From assembly GCF_020497125.1 (NCBI RefSeq), contig NC_059077.1:22080840-22144839 (forward strand): a stretch of 64,000 nucleotides of DNA, in the 5' to 3' direction. How positions within the stretch are numbered: the first letter of the stretch is position 1; every line of letters starts with the position of its first letter. The stretch comes from Mauremys mutica (taxonomy: Eukaryota > Chordata > Testudines > Geoemydidae). The notes under the pieces were generated by a model. That model worked only from the letters and a program-made list of their open reading frames with translations. It made no database searches and had not been told where the DNA came from. A program made the position numbers and the translations under genes. Shown here one piece after another: positions 1 to 12,954 of the stretch.

Positions 1-904
1 TATATTTAGCTTAGCTTTATTGAGGAAAGTGGAAAATCGTCTAACTTCAAGAATTCTGTAAGTACCAGATTCATATGGTTCACAGCTAAATAATGAGGCC
101 ATTCTTGATTCTAATGCAAAATTTTAATGTGCCTTGATACTTACTCAATAAAATATTTTAGTTACTTAGAAGATGGCTTAATGGGAAAGCATTAATACTG
201 GGGGGCAGGAGGAGGGAAATCTAGGCACATGCCGCAGTTCTTTCCTTCTCTTCTCCCACTCCTAAAAGTATTTTGGTTCCTTGGCAATGAGGATATGGTC
301 CACAGTTTTAGAACAGGGTATAAAACCCCGTAACTTAAAGATAAAAAGACCATTTTTAAACAAAGCAAATTTAAATCGGAATTTACAACTATCTGCCTGA
401 AAGTTGTGCTTTAAATTTTCATAATTTAAAATGAAAAAAGTTTGTGTTGCAGTGGATTGAAGTTAGGCACCATATCTAAATAGGATTAATCAAAACAAGT
501 CTGGATTTTATCTCTGTAGAAACTATAGATGGGAAAAGTATTAAATTCTGTAACCTGGACTACTGAATAACTGTTGTGTTTTCTCTAATATCTTAGCACT
601 TCTTATTTCCCCCAGATAGTTTTAAGTTACCATTGCATGAGATAATAAACTGCATGATAACCTATTACTAGTTTTGGAGCTGAACAGGGTTCAGTTGAGA
701 ACACTAAAGTGGAAACACAACTGCTTTAATACAAATTTTGCAGAAAAATTTTGTTTAATTTTTACAGTGTTATACCAGTAAGTTATAGTACTAAACATTT
801 TTGGGGAAACCTACCGTGTCTCCAAGATGCAAAAGTCCCATATGGGAATATTTTTTTGAAGAGATTCCTGTATCATTTGGAAGTATTAAGAAAGGATCAC
901 ATGC
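1..904. other. SUB1 intronic sequence, no gene seen
   Basis: AT-rich sequence with no recognisable exon or repeat. It should lie in the last intron of SUB1, because the terminal exon at 5090 carries a normal splice acceptor and the preceding exons (those encoding the middle of the PC4 single-strand DNA-binding domain) are not found between 1 and 5089. Confidence 0.5.
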
Positions 905-1021
905 TGTATAAGCGTAACAAAGACAATGCAGGGCTTGGTAGCAGGAATGAAACAACATTTTGAAAAGTGTGCTACCCATGCCAAGGATGACATTGAAGAT
1001 ACTGTTTCTCTGTCAGTCTGA
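905..1021 (+). pseudogene. Decayed hAT-type BED zinc-finger fragment
   Basis: One frame reads ...TKTMQGLVAGMKQHFEKC..., ending at a TGA at 1019-1021. This matches the pattern I know from the BED zinc finger of hAT transposases, C-x2-C-(MQGLV-like)-x-MKQH-x3-C. The first cysteine (TGT at 905), the MQGLV block, the histidine and the final cysteine (968-970) are kept. The second cysteine position is a valine codon, so zinc binding would be broken. No continuous transposase follows on this strand. It is best read as an old transposon fossil in the SUB1 intron. Confidence 0.5.
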
Positions 1022-3218
1022 ATATTCTGGATCTTTTGGTGAGTAATGTTAGTGTTTTTATTACATTTTAGAAAAATATTTAAAAACAAAGTTAAATATT
1101 GCTGGGTTATTTTCCTGTGGGGTTTATAACAAGAAGCAGAGAAATTTAGTTTAATCTGAATGAGAATTTTAAGCGTTTGAAGGTTAGAAGTTTGTCATTA
1201 AAGGCTCCATTCAGTGCCTGTTCATGTTTAGGGAAAGGCTCCCATTGTTTACAGTGGGCATGGGACTGGACCATGAAAGTATATCAAAGGTGGCAGTGCA
1301 GTGGGGCCTCATAATATAATGGCGATGTCCAGGTAGCCATATTGATTTGACAGCCTTGTACTGCTGAGTTTTGAACTTGACCCAGACATGCTGTCTGAAC
1401 TAGTTTAGGCAATGGATTAAAAACTAACCACAAGCAGGTTGAACTACTATACTGCTGGTATAAACATCGTGTGCGCAAAACACCGTACATAATTTTTTCA
1501 TTTTTTTAACTAAATTTCTTGAAATGTCCAATTATTAATCCTCAATTCAAACTAAATCCATTGAAAGTTTGAAGTTTTAAAAGCTAACTGTTTTTGAATT
1601 ATCTGAGTACAGATAAACTATCAACTTCTGTTAACCCTCTTAGGTTGGGAGTGTCTAGGCATGAGAAATTTAATTCCAAAATTTTAGTTGAGGTGAAAAT
1701 AGGAGTTTGGAATGCAATGGCTATTCCAATTTATATTTTATAGTGGTGGTGCAATTCAGATCTGGAACACAACACAAACAATGGCACTTTCTCATAGTCC
1801 TTCCTCATGTCGTCTTATGGCACCATTTTTACTGAGCTGTTCCTAGTGTCTGTTGCCAGCTGGAGAGGGACAGAGTTAAGGTACACACCATCCCTGCAAC
1901 ACAACCTTAACTTTGTATTTCCTGGTTTTCAGAGGTTTAAGTTTAGCCACTCTCCACATTCTGGAAGGGCACGAGGCAGAACTGGGCAACTTTATCTGTG
2001 TGTCAACGAAGTTTTCAGGCAGTTAATTTTAGAATTATACAGGTGAGATGAATGACCACTTTCTGCATTGTTGTTAGCTTCATCATTATCACTATCTGAT
2101 GCATCCGGCAGCAGCAGTACAACTAAACGTGTTAGAATGCTTGTTTGGTGCTCAGTCAAAGAAATATCCATTTTCATCATCCAAAACAACCATGGACTAC
2201 TTTGTAGTCAATATTGCTATTCTCAATGAAGAGTTCATAGTTGAAGATTGCTTGGTTCATATAAGCAGCTAATTTTTCTTACAACTTTTTCTGAAGAGTT
2301 TGAGATGGCTCAGGCTTTAACAAGGATCAGGAAAAATGTCAACGGTACCCAAAATTAAATTGTAGATATGTAAAGCACTTCCTTGATTCAACTTCCTTTC
2401 CTGCATTCTCAATCTAAAGAACCAGTACAGATGTTAAAAGTAAAAATGAAATTAATGCTGCTATGACATGTACATTATAATAAATTTTCAGAGCTGGAAG
2501 AGAACCACCCAAAAATGTGTTTGCTACTGAACTCAGTGAAGTTAAACCCGTGGACTGGTGGAAATGTCTGGCCAGTCTCTCAGATGTAGAACTCAGTAAA
2601 ATTTTTTTTTCTCCTGGGGTTGAAGCTACTGCAGGTGTACAAACGACATTATCTAAATCTTGACTAGTTTGTTCTAATTTCAGAAACTGATAGTGTGTAA
2701 AGGAAGTAGGTAACCATCTTGAACAATTAATCCAGGTGGCAGATGAAGACACTGTATTCTAGAAAATGTCTCAGTGCAGTTTCTCTCATTTATTTAGTCA
2801 CAGTTTACTAAAACTGAAAAAAACAAACTTTTTTTGTCATTACCTACTGTTGATTTAGTACATATCACACTAGAGCTTGGTTTCAGTTGAAGTTTTGTTA
2901 CTTCAGCAATTGGGAAAGCTGAGCCCAAGCAGTAACGTTCTAACATGTTGGTTCTGGTGTAATCCCAACAAAATTTACTTGTACTGTAGTTTCAGGCTAG
3001 GATTTTCAGTGGAGCCTAATGACTTAAACATGCAAATCCCATTTAAATTCGGTGGGAATTAAATGGCTAACTCCATAAGCCCTTTTGTAAATCCAGCATG
3101 ACTAAACAAATGTTGACTAAATCAGAAATGTTACATCACTAAATTTGACTACCACAAACTCTCTGAAGAAGTTTGTTTGGTAAAGTAAGTTGCTGCTGGA
3201 ACAAGCCATGCATGTTAC
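1022..3218. other. Intronic, mostly unassigned
   Basis: No host exon seen. The reverse strand at about 1992-2189 encodes an acidic run (DASDSDNDEA) like the acidic segment that follows the PKKK stretch in the hAT copies elsewhere in this window, and 2414-2752 is also open on the reverse strand. These may be further decayed hAT pieces, but the match is weak and I do not assign them. Confidence 0.3.
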
Positions 3219-3221
3219 TAA

Positions 3222-3502
3222 GGCCATGTCTATATGTGCAGCAGCAACGCAGCTGTATCAACACAGCTGCAATGCATCTGATGAAGATGCTCTGTGCCAA
3301 AGGGGGAGAGCTTTCCTGTCACCATAAAAAACCCACCTCCATGAGTGGCATAAGCTATGTCGGTGGGAGAAGCTCTTCTGCCGACATAGCGCTGTCCACA
3401 TGAATGCTTATGTTGGTGTAATTTGCTTTGCTCAGGGGTGGAATATTCATACCCCTGGGTGGCATAAGTTTTGCCAATATAGGATGTAGTGTAGACATAG
3501 CC
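3222..3502. mobile_element. PIF/Harbinger-type MITE (281 bp)
   Basis: Non-coding element with terminal inverted repeats GGCCATGTCTATATGT on the left and GTAGACATAGCC on the right. It is flanked on both sides by TAA (3219-3221 and 3503-3505), the trinucleotide duplication typical of PIF/Harbinger elements. The element at 38000-38266 has the same ends and similar internal sequence. It lies in the last SUB1 intron. Confidence 0.75.
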
Positions 3503-3505
3503 TAA

Positions 3506-4329
3506 ATATCACTTAATTTTTTTAGTTATGTAGCTAACACTAATATTACATCAATAGATGACTGTTTTCTCTGTTATAAACTGTGATGCTTCCTTTCGGA
3601 AACTAAACTAAAATCTCATCTTAAAATCAGTATTGATTTAAATTGCTTTGAAATCAGCACACTTTGAAAACCTATGCTAGATTAGAATACTTGATACTTT
3701 GTTGGTCTGTTCATCTAGAAATGAAGTTGGTGACTATGGTAAGAATTTTGAGATTTGTATATTTTCTGACTGAAAGGGCTTAATGCTGTTTGATATTTTC
3801 CAGTGCAAAATTAAATATTCAGTTACAGTCAAGTGTTCAAGATTTCTTTAAAAAAAAAAACCTGTCTTCTCTGAAAACTTGATAAAACTGTGTGACAGCA
3901 TGTTCAGACTAGCTGGTGCCCAAAACATGGGAGAATGTAGGAAAAGTTTTTTTCCCCTCTAGACTAAAGTTCACAGATGGCTGACATCAGCAGTACTTAT
4001 GTTTAATATTCTCAAATAAAAAACATATTCGTTACCAAAAAAGTCCTGATCCTGTTTCCCTTGGGCCCTATCACAGGTTTTCTCAAAGTGCGTCTAGACT
4101 GCTCCTTGAATGAATGGAGACAAAATTGAATAAATCCTTAAATAAACAATGGGTTAAAAGTATAAGAAACGTGTAGAGGCATGAGTAAGATTGGTGCATG
4201 AGAAAATATAGATAAATGTCATACTATTCTGTGTGGTGGGAGAGAAGAATGGGGTGCAGCACAGTGCTGCTTCAAAAATGTTTACATGCTTAATGTACAG
4301 AATTTAGTTTTAACAAAGAAGATTAAGAG
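3506..4329. other. Intronic, nothing assigned
   Basis: AT-rich sequence without recognised repeats or open coding segments. Confidence 0.4.
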
Positions 4330-4665
4330 GTGACTTTGAGGAGCCAGTTATTAAATACTTGTTCCCCATTCCTTAGTCTAGCCGAGAAGGGTGTAACACA
4401 ATCCAAAGACTAGAAGTTGAAGCTAGCCAAATTCAGACTGGAAATAAGTCTTAAATTTTTAACAGCGGAGGTAATTAACCATTGGAACAGTTTATCAATG
4501 GTCATAGTGGATTCTCCATCACTGACCATTTTGAAATCAAGATTATCTTTTTAGAAAACATCTAAAACATTTTGCAAAAGTTCACTGGGTCAAATTGTAC
4601 AGGAGGTCAGGCTAGTTGATCATTATAGTCCTGCCTGGCCATGAAATCTATGAATCTAAGAACAT
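4330..4665 (+). repeat. CR1 LINE 3'-end fragment
   Basis: The + strand shows a degraded C-terminal end of the CR1 reverse transcriptase ORF: a KLKLAKFRLEI-like block, then NHWNSLS, then SPSLTILKS-like residues. The typical CR1 tail follows, with 'ggtcaggctagttgatcattatagtcctg' split by substitutions and ending near 'atgaatctaag'. It is heavily diverged, so it is an old insertion. Confidence 0.7.
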
Positions 4666-5089
4666 GTGTGTGCAAACTCAATCCACAAACATGGCTTTTA
4701 TCACACCAAAGAAAGAAGCCTGGGCCTCTCCAGCTCATCCAGAGTTTTAGTGCAGCCTGCCATTTGTAGCTTCTTGTGATTCACATAACACCTGTGGATG
4801 GGTTTCTACAAAGATGCTGCACTACAGTTTGTATCTTCTCACATTCAAACAGAATCCATAAACAGACTAACCTCTTGTTTAGCCAGAAGTTAAATGTAAA
4901 TATTCCAGTGAATAGTCATAGATATTTTAGTTAATGTAATTAATTATTCATTTAACACTCACTACAGCTAACATTGTTAGTTACAAAAATATTGATGACA
5001 TAGTAAGATTGTTTTGGGTTCAACTATTGTTAAAGTTGTACAAAATCTTGATCTTGCTGCACTGAGGATTTGTGTTTAATGCATTTCAG

Positions 5090-5169
5090 GTATTTCTTTA
5101 AATCCAGAACAGTGGAGCCAGCTGAAGGAACAGATTTCCGATATTGATGATGCAGTAAGAAAACTGTAA
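5090..5169 (+). CDS. SUB1: SUB1 (PC4) terminal coding exon
   Basis: SUB1/PC4 is a small nuclear single-stranded-DNA-binding protein that helps activators stimulate RNA polymerase II and also acts in DNA repair. The exon follows a good acceptor (…aatgcatttcag ending at 5089). It starts in phase 1 with GT, completing the glycine codon that precedes ISLNPEQWSQLKEQ, then ISDIDDAVRKL, then TAA at 5167-5169. These 25 residues match, from memory, the exact C-terminus of vertebrate SUB1, which forms the last helix of the ssDNA-binding dimerisation domain. The real splice site argues against a processed pseudogene. The preceding exons must lie upstream of the window. Confidence 0.93.
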
Positions 5170-8100
5170 AGACAGCCATACAGAAACTTACTGTTTTAGT
5201 TGTTTTAAGCAGTCTTTTTACACATTGGCTTTTGTTTTCTAAAATACTTGTTTTCCAAGCTATTGTATATTTGGATTGCAAAACAATTTGTAAGATGAAT
5301 ACTTTTTTTTATGTGCATTAAAAGTGTATTCTAAGTGAGGCTATTTGTGTATACTTTATTAAAAAGGAATGATTTGCTTTCAACACAGTGTAAAATACAA
5401 ACCAATCCAGTAATACTATATAACGCATAGCTGTTTGTGGCCTTCCAGCCAACAGTTTTTAGTCTCCTTTTAATTTTGGTTTCAGTTCAGTTAAAACATG
5501 TTCATATTAACTGTTAATCAGGAGACATTAAAAAAACAAACCTTGCCCTTATTGCAAATGTTCATAACTTTTATATTTGTGATTTCAACTCAGTCCAAAT
5601 AATGAATAATTAAAATAGTTTTTGTAGATAATCTTAAATACTGTCTTTGAAAATTCACCACATTATTCTTATGTACTTATCTACATAGGTATTTGGCATT
5701 GCTTGCATGAAGTATTACACTAAACAAGCGTATGTGATTATCCCACAATAACACTTGGACACAAGCCACATTCTTACTTTTCATTCTTCTGCAGATCATT
5801 TGACTTAAATTAGCCTTTATTCTTAGACACTAGATTTTTAGTATGGTATACATACAGAGATATTATGGTAAGATTTTTACCTCAGAATAGGATTTATTAA
5901 GATTGTATTTCAAAGGTCCCAGCTTAAACAGATGAACTAATAACCTTACTTATCTACTTTTGTCAAGCTTTGCATTAGATTAAAATAGTCTTTGAACATG
6001 CTATCTGATTCTAATGGGCAAGAACCCTTACCCTGCCTTGATGGAGCTTTTAGTCATGCTCAACAATCCTGCTTTAGCATGGTTAAAACTACCAGTAGGC
6101 TATAATACAGTTGGTGTAGATTGAACCAAGCAGGATTAAAACTGGCTTAGCCAAAGTTTGTGTGGGCTAAAACAGTTCTGCTCTGTCCATATTGCTTGAT
6201 CAAGACACATGTTTTGTGTGGCTTACATGTGCACAGTTGTTTAGCCTTTTAGGAAGGGCGCATGTTTGGTGCTGGCATACAGCAGATCATGATTTTAGTG
6301 AACTTCACTTGGCTATCTGCATCCTGATCTGTAGCAGAGTGATGATCCTTTTCAGTAGGAGGTAATGTAGTGTAGATGCAACATAACTGAAGAGAATTTT
6401 GATAGATGACTTAAGATACTTCTATGCTTTCCCTTTCAATATTCTTATTACAGTTGGGTGTGAGCTTATAAAGGGCACTCCTATATTAAAAGTTAACAAC
6501 AAAAATAAGGTGTGAGATCAGTTAGTGGGTGAATTAACACTATATTGAAGAAATTTATGTTGGGGGCAGTGTGTGTGTGTGTCTGATTTTCAAATTGCTT
6601 TAATCCAAGGAAGAAGATAGCGACTTCATGAAAATTGCAGTTTTGGGAAAGTATATCACTGAATGTACAAGTACTGAATCTACTGTATTTTTCCCATTTA
6701 ATGTTAAACTATTGTATTTTTCAACTTGTTTAGATAACTGGTTTTTTGCTATTCATTTAATTTCAGAATATCTTAATATTGTTTGCTGTCTAGGGCATGA
6801 GGAATTTATTGATATTGCAGAGGCCCTGTTTTGTTAAGTGTCATACACTGACTATCCCTGCCCTGAAGAATTTATAATCTAGTACACATGATACATGAAG
6901 CCTGAGGAAAAAGGGATCTAATTAAACATACTGTTTAATTTACATATGCAGTATCATATTTTCCTCATTTTTCCCCTTAACCCAGTCAGCAATGAATGAT
7001 TTCAAATGCGACTAATCAAAGAGGTGATTTAGTCCCTTGTCACTTTGAGTTCTTAAAGTGCTCTTTGTGGAGGGGGGGGGGGGGCGAGGCATGTCTGAGG
7101 GCAGCAATCTCATCTTTAGCTCTGCTGTCCTTTTTGAATAATTTCTTGTTGCTTGCAATGTATCTGCACCAGAAAGAATAGTAAATAAGTAGCTGCCAAA
7201 ATTCCACAGAGAAATGAATGAAAATAATTGCTTACAGACTTCTATTGTTCTTGTTAACATAATGTATTCTCTTTGGAAGAGTTTTTTGCCTGCTTTTGCA
7301 ATATTTATATCATAGATTTTATGGTATGCAAAATCTAACTAGAAATCTCACCATTAAATCAGAAACTTTGTAACTTCAGACTTCACCTGCCTTACCTGAG
7401 TTGTTTCATCTGGTTGTTTTTGAAGAACATAATTGTAACAACGGAGGGAGCAATGTAATTTCTCCTTAGACGGATTAGTGGTTGTCACAGCACTGGGCCT
7501 TGATGTTCTTCCATGGTAACTGTGGATTAGGGTGCAATATAACAAATGTGTGTGGGTTAAGGGGAGATCGGAAGTTGAGTTCTCTGGTGTTGGGAATGAA
7601 TGAGAAGGCTTAATATGGTTGGTGTTAGTTTTATTGTGGGGGAAAAATGCTGGCAGATTTATAGAAACAGCTATTTTTAACTAAGGAGTATTGGCTCTTT
7701 TTACAGACAAATTACAGTTTTAGCAGGGATAATTTGAATTCACTGAAGCTGCTTGATTGTACTTAATCATTGGTTTTGTTGGCATTTTTTACTTTAAAAG
7801 TTTGGTGCAGATTCATTTTACTTAAAACTTACTACATTACAAAACAATTTTTTTAACCTGCCAGCCATATTTCCTTCTGAAATATTTTCATAAAGCTTTG
7901 TATATTCAGAGCCTTCCATTCCCCAACCCATCTACAGCAATAAAATGCTCCTCCAAAAATAAGAAGTAATTCTCTCATCAGCCAGTTAATTTCATGATTT
8001 AACTCAACATGCTCTGCGAAATAGAATGTTTCGGAACATGAAGAAAGTTGGAGTGCTGAAGGGCTGATGTGGAGGTATTTATTTAACAGTGGTGAATAAG

Positions 8101-8880
8101 TGTTCCATTTTAAGAATTCTGCATCAAGAATTACAAGAAATATTTAAACTGCATCAATTTACATCATATGACTATTACCCAGTGCTATATCATTCTGGTT
8201 TTAAAAACATTGTTTGGAAGGATTGTATGTCACATCTAAAATTTGGATAATTGACTTGCGAATTAAATAAAAATTGGTGGTTTATAAGTGTACTTGTGAA
8301 ATTAAAGTGCACAAGAGAGAAAGGTGTTACATAGTATTGACTTCATATATTCCAGTTAAATATGAACCAGTAAGAAATGTACAAAAGTTTGTACAAGTTT
8401 GATCACTATTTATATAGTGCATAACTGCTAATATTAAATCTCTTCCAGTTCATAAGATCTCAGTGTATTGAAAGTTTTGCCAAAATATAGTCTCAGTGCT
8501 AAATGAATACCTCATAATGTACATTATCCTTATGTACAGGTATTCATTTCATTCCTATTAAAATTAAACAGATGTAGTAGTAATCTGATATTGACTGTTA
8601 ACAGAAATACTCCAGCAACAATACTTTGTGTTATCTGTAAGCAAAAAAAATGTACAAAACAATAGTTGTAATTCTAGTAACTAAAATGTCATTTTGTTAA
8701 CCGTGTGGAATGTATGTATGTTTTGGTGGTATCTACCATGGAGATACCACTGGAAATATGAACCATCCAATTGTAATTATCGTAAATGTTCAAATAAAAA
8801 TGAGATTATATGCATGATATCAGTTTCAAGATCTGAAAATGAATGAATGTGATTCAAAAGATAGGAAATCTTTATACTTT
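5170..8880 (+). other. SUB1: Probable long SUB1 3' UTR / flank
   Basis: AT-rich, nearly repeat-free sequence directly after the SUB1 stop. Vertebrate SUB1 mRNAs have long 3' UTRs, so part of this is likely transcribed. Candidate poly(A) signals on the + strand include ATTAAA about 5315-5320 and AATAAA near 7941, 8264 and 8793. The sequence alone cannot show which is used. A run of G lies at about 7073-7084 and a short (GT)n at about 6571-6581. Transposon sequence resumes at 8896, which puts an upper bound on a clean 3' UTR. Confidence 0.4.
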
Positions 8881-8895
8881 GATTTGCACCATTAT

Positions 8896-9061
8896 TAAGG
8901 TGGGCTGCCTGAGCAGCTGACCCTCCCCCCTCCCCCCCCAAAAGCAGGGGCCACCCAGAGTAGCAGGGCCCCAGAAGTAGAGATTTAGTTGGGTACTTTT
9001 GGTAAAAGTCATGGGCTGTGAATATTTACCCAGTAATATCTATGACTCAATCTTAGCCTTA
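8896..9061. mobile_element. Small hAT-type MITE (166 bp)
   Basis: Starts TAAGGTGGG and ends TAGCCTTA. Flanked by ACCATTAT (8888-8895) and ACCGTTAT (9062-9069), a 7-of-8 match consistent with an aged 8-bp hAT duplication. The internal 'gtaaaagtcatggg' segment is shared with the right part of the larger element at 57823-60657, whose ends also read TAAGGCT, so both belong to one family. Confidence 0.65.
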
Positions 9062-9069
9062 ACCGTTAT

Positions 9070-12000
9070 GAATAGAACAGTTGCTATCTCTTGCAACTAT
9101 TGGTTTAGTTTGCAGTCTCAGGCAGAGAATGCTGCATTCTTTTACCCTTGGTTCATGTTTGGAAGGTTTTCCTCACAACCAAAATTATAAGACTATAATG
9201 TGAAATACAATTTTGCAGCAAGCTGTGGATGCAAAATCACAAGATATGCAGGCCCCTGCCTTTAAGTACTTGGAGTGTTGCTTCCAGGTTTGAAAAATCC
9301 ACTTATGCGTGGTGAGTAGAAAACTTCCCTATGAATTATTTTGTCTGACAAAATCTAATCTTTTTTTCTTAAGTGTCTATTCTTGAGGTGATTCCTTTTT
9401 TAATTACCTTGTTCTTTCCCCATGACTCCCCCTCCCCTGAAAAAGCACCAAAAAACCCAAACAAAAATCCCAATCCCCAGTCCTTCTAACCTTTTTTTAT
9501 GGTCAGGAGTAGTTAGTTCAGTATAGGGCTCTTTTTAGAAAGAAGACTTCCGTTTTTCTCATGCTTGCTGGAGTGGTCTGTAGAGAATGGATTTTCTGGT
9601 GGCGTTGTCCTTCCTTGAATTAGCTTTCTTGTAGAGCAATCCTTGCTATGTCTCTTGTTTCAATACAAGCAGCACTGAAAGGGCAGAGATGCACTTTGGT
9701 CTCATACCAGGGGACCTCTATTTCTCTCCATCAATGGAGAATATTTTCTGCAGTAAATTGTCCTTTGTGGAAAGAGTCTGTTCTACAAAAAAGTAAGAAC
9801 TACCCATGCTTGTGTTCCTTGAGTGAGTGGAGGGTCATAGCACTGTTCTAGGTGACTTTTGTAGACTTAGATGACTTGGTGGCTCTTCCTCTGTATAGTG
9901 ATATGCTTTGAACAAGAATTTTGTAGCTGTTAAAAACAAACCCCTCTTCTCTCCCCCTCCTCCCCAGCCAAATATTTTGATTAAATGGAAACTCAGGACT
10001 TCCCTTTGTCCCAAAAAAGTTCCTAGGGCACTGGGAAACCATGTGAAAAACTGGTAAACCAAGAACATGTGGTCGGTTTACCTATCACAGTATCCTTCTA
10101 TAAGCTTTCATATGAAAGCTTAAGTTTTATTCACTACACTTAGAAGGGTTGCCATGCTTTTATTTGAAAAAGACAAACGCTGAGTCACTAGCTAAATCTC
10201 TCCGCATCCCCATGTATTGTCTGATTTATATTGATTATGTACAGATTCTGCCACCTTTACTCTCAGTGGATGTTCCTGTTCAAATCAGTGGGACTAATTA
10301 TGAAGTCAGGCACTACCCAGCTTAAGCAACAATGACAGAATCTGACCTTAGATTGTGAACTCTGAAGGAGGGAGAGACTTTTTCCTTTTGTTTTTGTGTA
10401 TTCAGTGCAGTATCTATTGTGCCATATACACTACAAATAATTTTACAGTTTTCCCATGGGAATAGGAATCATCGAACTCTGGAAAATGTTTGTCTAACTA
10501 GCTGCTAAGATAGTGGAAATTGCTTGGGTTTTGGGAAGAGACTTTCTAACTTTTTTACCCTCTCAGCTCACCTTGGTGCATTGACACTTTCACCCTGTTA
10601 TACTGTTTCAGTGAGAAAACATTGGTGAAAAAATGAATTATTTTCTGGGATCACTAGAGGGCATCATTTGCAAATTTATACCAAACTTATCTAGTGTACT
10701 TAAGTGTGCAATTATAGAGAGTGGCAATAGACACTAGTCAGAAATATATGCAGCCTAGATTCATACTTATTTCATAAGAAATGTCGGATTCCTAGTCTTT
10801 AAGTCCAGAAGGGACCATTATGATCAATATAGTCGGAGCTGCGTAACAGGCTATTGAACCTTACCTTGTAATTCTTGCATGAAGCCTATCAAATGGACAG
10901 TTTGGTAAACCTTTTTTTTAAATGTAGCTGCAAATAAGATTTTTGCTTCTGTGTGTGAAACATCTCCCAAAAATATTGCTTCTCTTACATTTTGAACCCA
11001 AACTCTGATGATGCTTAGACAAAATTCTAATTTGGAACAAATTTTTATTTAAATAATTTCCTGTTAAACATACACAAGACAAAAATCTGTTCACTTTACA
11101 AATTTAATTTGCGCTATTACAATATCTGAGTAGTTTTTTAATAGGTGAAAATTGTTGCCTTATTTTATCTTTAGTTACACTAAGTGTTTCTGCTAGTTGA
11201 TTTCTATAAATATTCATTTAAAGTTTTTTTTCTTTTGATGTGCTATATTACCATTTGTACTGTTTGGAGCACTGAATGTGTCATTTCGTTAAAAGATGTA
11301 TTACATGAGGTGATATTTCCTGAAGCTCTCCGATCTCGTCTGAGCAGGTAAGACTAGACAATCGTTTGTGGTGAAGTTTTGTGTCTGCCACAGCCAGACC
11401 ACTTTGATCAATGAAGCAGGGTCAGGCTTGGTAACAACTTGAATGAAAGGTTTTAGGCAAAAGCTTGTGCTGCATGACATGATGTTGGTGTTTGGTTTGA
11501 GTCAGTGTTGCACCAATGCCCCACAGTTGTCATCGGGGAACTGTCACTGGAGGTGGTGCTGTTCAGGTGAGAGATACAATCAAGGTTCTGACTATTTGTA
11601 ATCATTAAAGATTCCATGACACTTCTAAATGTGAATCTAGGGCATTTTTCACAAGGTAGGGGTGTTATGTCTATTTGGAGTCAAATTGAGGGAGAATTTA
11701 GGTTACATCCAGAATTTTTAATTGTGTACGCTATTTTCCTATCCTAAAGTAAATAAAGACTATCATATACAATTAACAACTGTGTATTTGTACAGTTTCC
11801 TGTTGGATATGCTGCTTAGGCAGCTTCCTAATTCTACCTCAGTACTGGTTGTATTTCAGTGATTGGCAAAGCGATTCCTATAGGTGTGCATATATATGTA
11901 GGGTTTGTACAGCATTTGGGGCTGAAGTTACTATGTAATGTAAGGTGATATTACTTAGTAAAACATCTTATTTCACATAACATTCATATGTAAGATGAAA

Positions 12001-12954
12001 CAGCCCTATGAATTTTACTGGCTTTGGGATAGTCTGACGCTGAATAAAGCAAGGTATCAAATTGTATTCTTGCATTTGAAAAAGTTTTCCTTTTCTGAAC
12101 TGAAAGGCAGAAAAAGCTCATTTTGGATCAAATATTTTGACTGCTTAGTCAAAGTGGGTAAATCTTCAGTAGGATATCTCTGAACACTTCTTCTGAAAGA
12201 TTAAATGTTTTTCTGGATACATCAGTTAATTACTTTTGAGTTATTTTTGGCATGTGATGGCAGTTTTCCCAGATAACCACTTAAAATGATTTCTCTGTGG
12301 ATTAGACTACATCAGAGTTTCCCACTCTGTGAGTGGTGACTTCCAATAGAATTGGACACCATTTTGCAGGGGGAGGAGAGGTCTTCTGTAAAAAAATAAA
12401 ATAAAATAAAATAAAAAAAATGCATAAAAATAACTATAAATGAGAGAGAAAATGGATCTGCAATATAAGCCCTGTAATGGTGGTATAACTAGAAACCTAG
12501 GTAGTGCTGCAACCAATAGTGTCCTCGACTAAAGCAGTACTAAACCAGAATCTCTGTGTACTTGGATTTACTTGACACTAAACTGTGTTTATATATAAAA
12601 CTAAAAAAAAAAAACACAACCCCCCCTCCATTATGAACATTTATTATAGATGACATAAAATGAAAGTATCCATGCATACAGGCCACGAAAACATTGAGTC
12701 ACTGAACTGGAATGCTGGATATGCCAGCTATAATTAATAGAGCCTGAAGGTACTTACAAGCATCATGACAACATTGTATATCTTGTTAGGTCTTTGCTGA
12801 AGCTCACTCTGGCTAAGGCAAGATTCAGAAAGATATGTCATGAAAAGGAGGGTGGCAAGTTGTTCCACAGACAGCTGAGAAAGGAAAAAAAAATTAGAAC
12901 TATGAAGGCAAATATTTGATGGATGGGCTTATATTAACTAATTTGAAGCCACAA
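9070..12954. other. Intergenic, mostly unassigned
   Basis: No gene seen. Recognisable old repeats are an L2-like tail near 10345-10440 ('gattgtgaactctg' followed by a 'tattgtgcc' motif) and a CR1-like piece at 10783-10890 (reverse orientation, 'ccagaagggaccattatga'). A (AATAA)n stretch lies at about 12390-12420. Confidence 0.4.
10783..10890 (-). repeat. CR1-like 3' fragment
   Basis: The block 'aagtccagaagggaccatta' with 'gtaattcttgcatgaagcc' matches the reverse complement of a common reptilian CR1 3' end. It is short and diverged. Confidence 0.45.

Noticed and set aside
2414..2752. 112-codon minus-strand frame as part of a hAT transposase
   Set aside because: A loose resemblance to the segment after the BED finger, but the BED fragment nearby is on the other strand and no firm motif is present.
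1..5089. Search for upstream SUB1 exons (PC4 domain: …FKGKVLIDIREYW…)
   Set aside because: No segment encoding these residues was found in any + strand frame; they must lie before the window.
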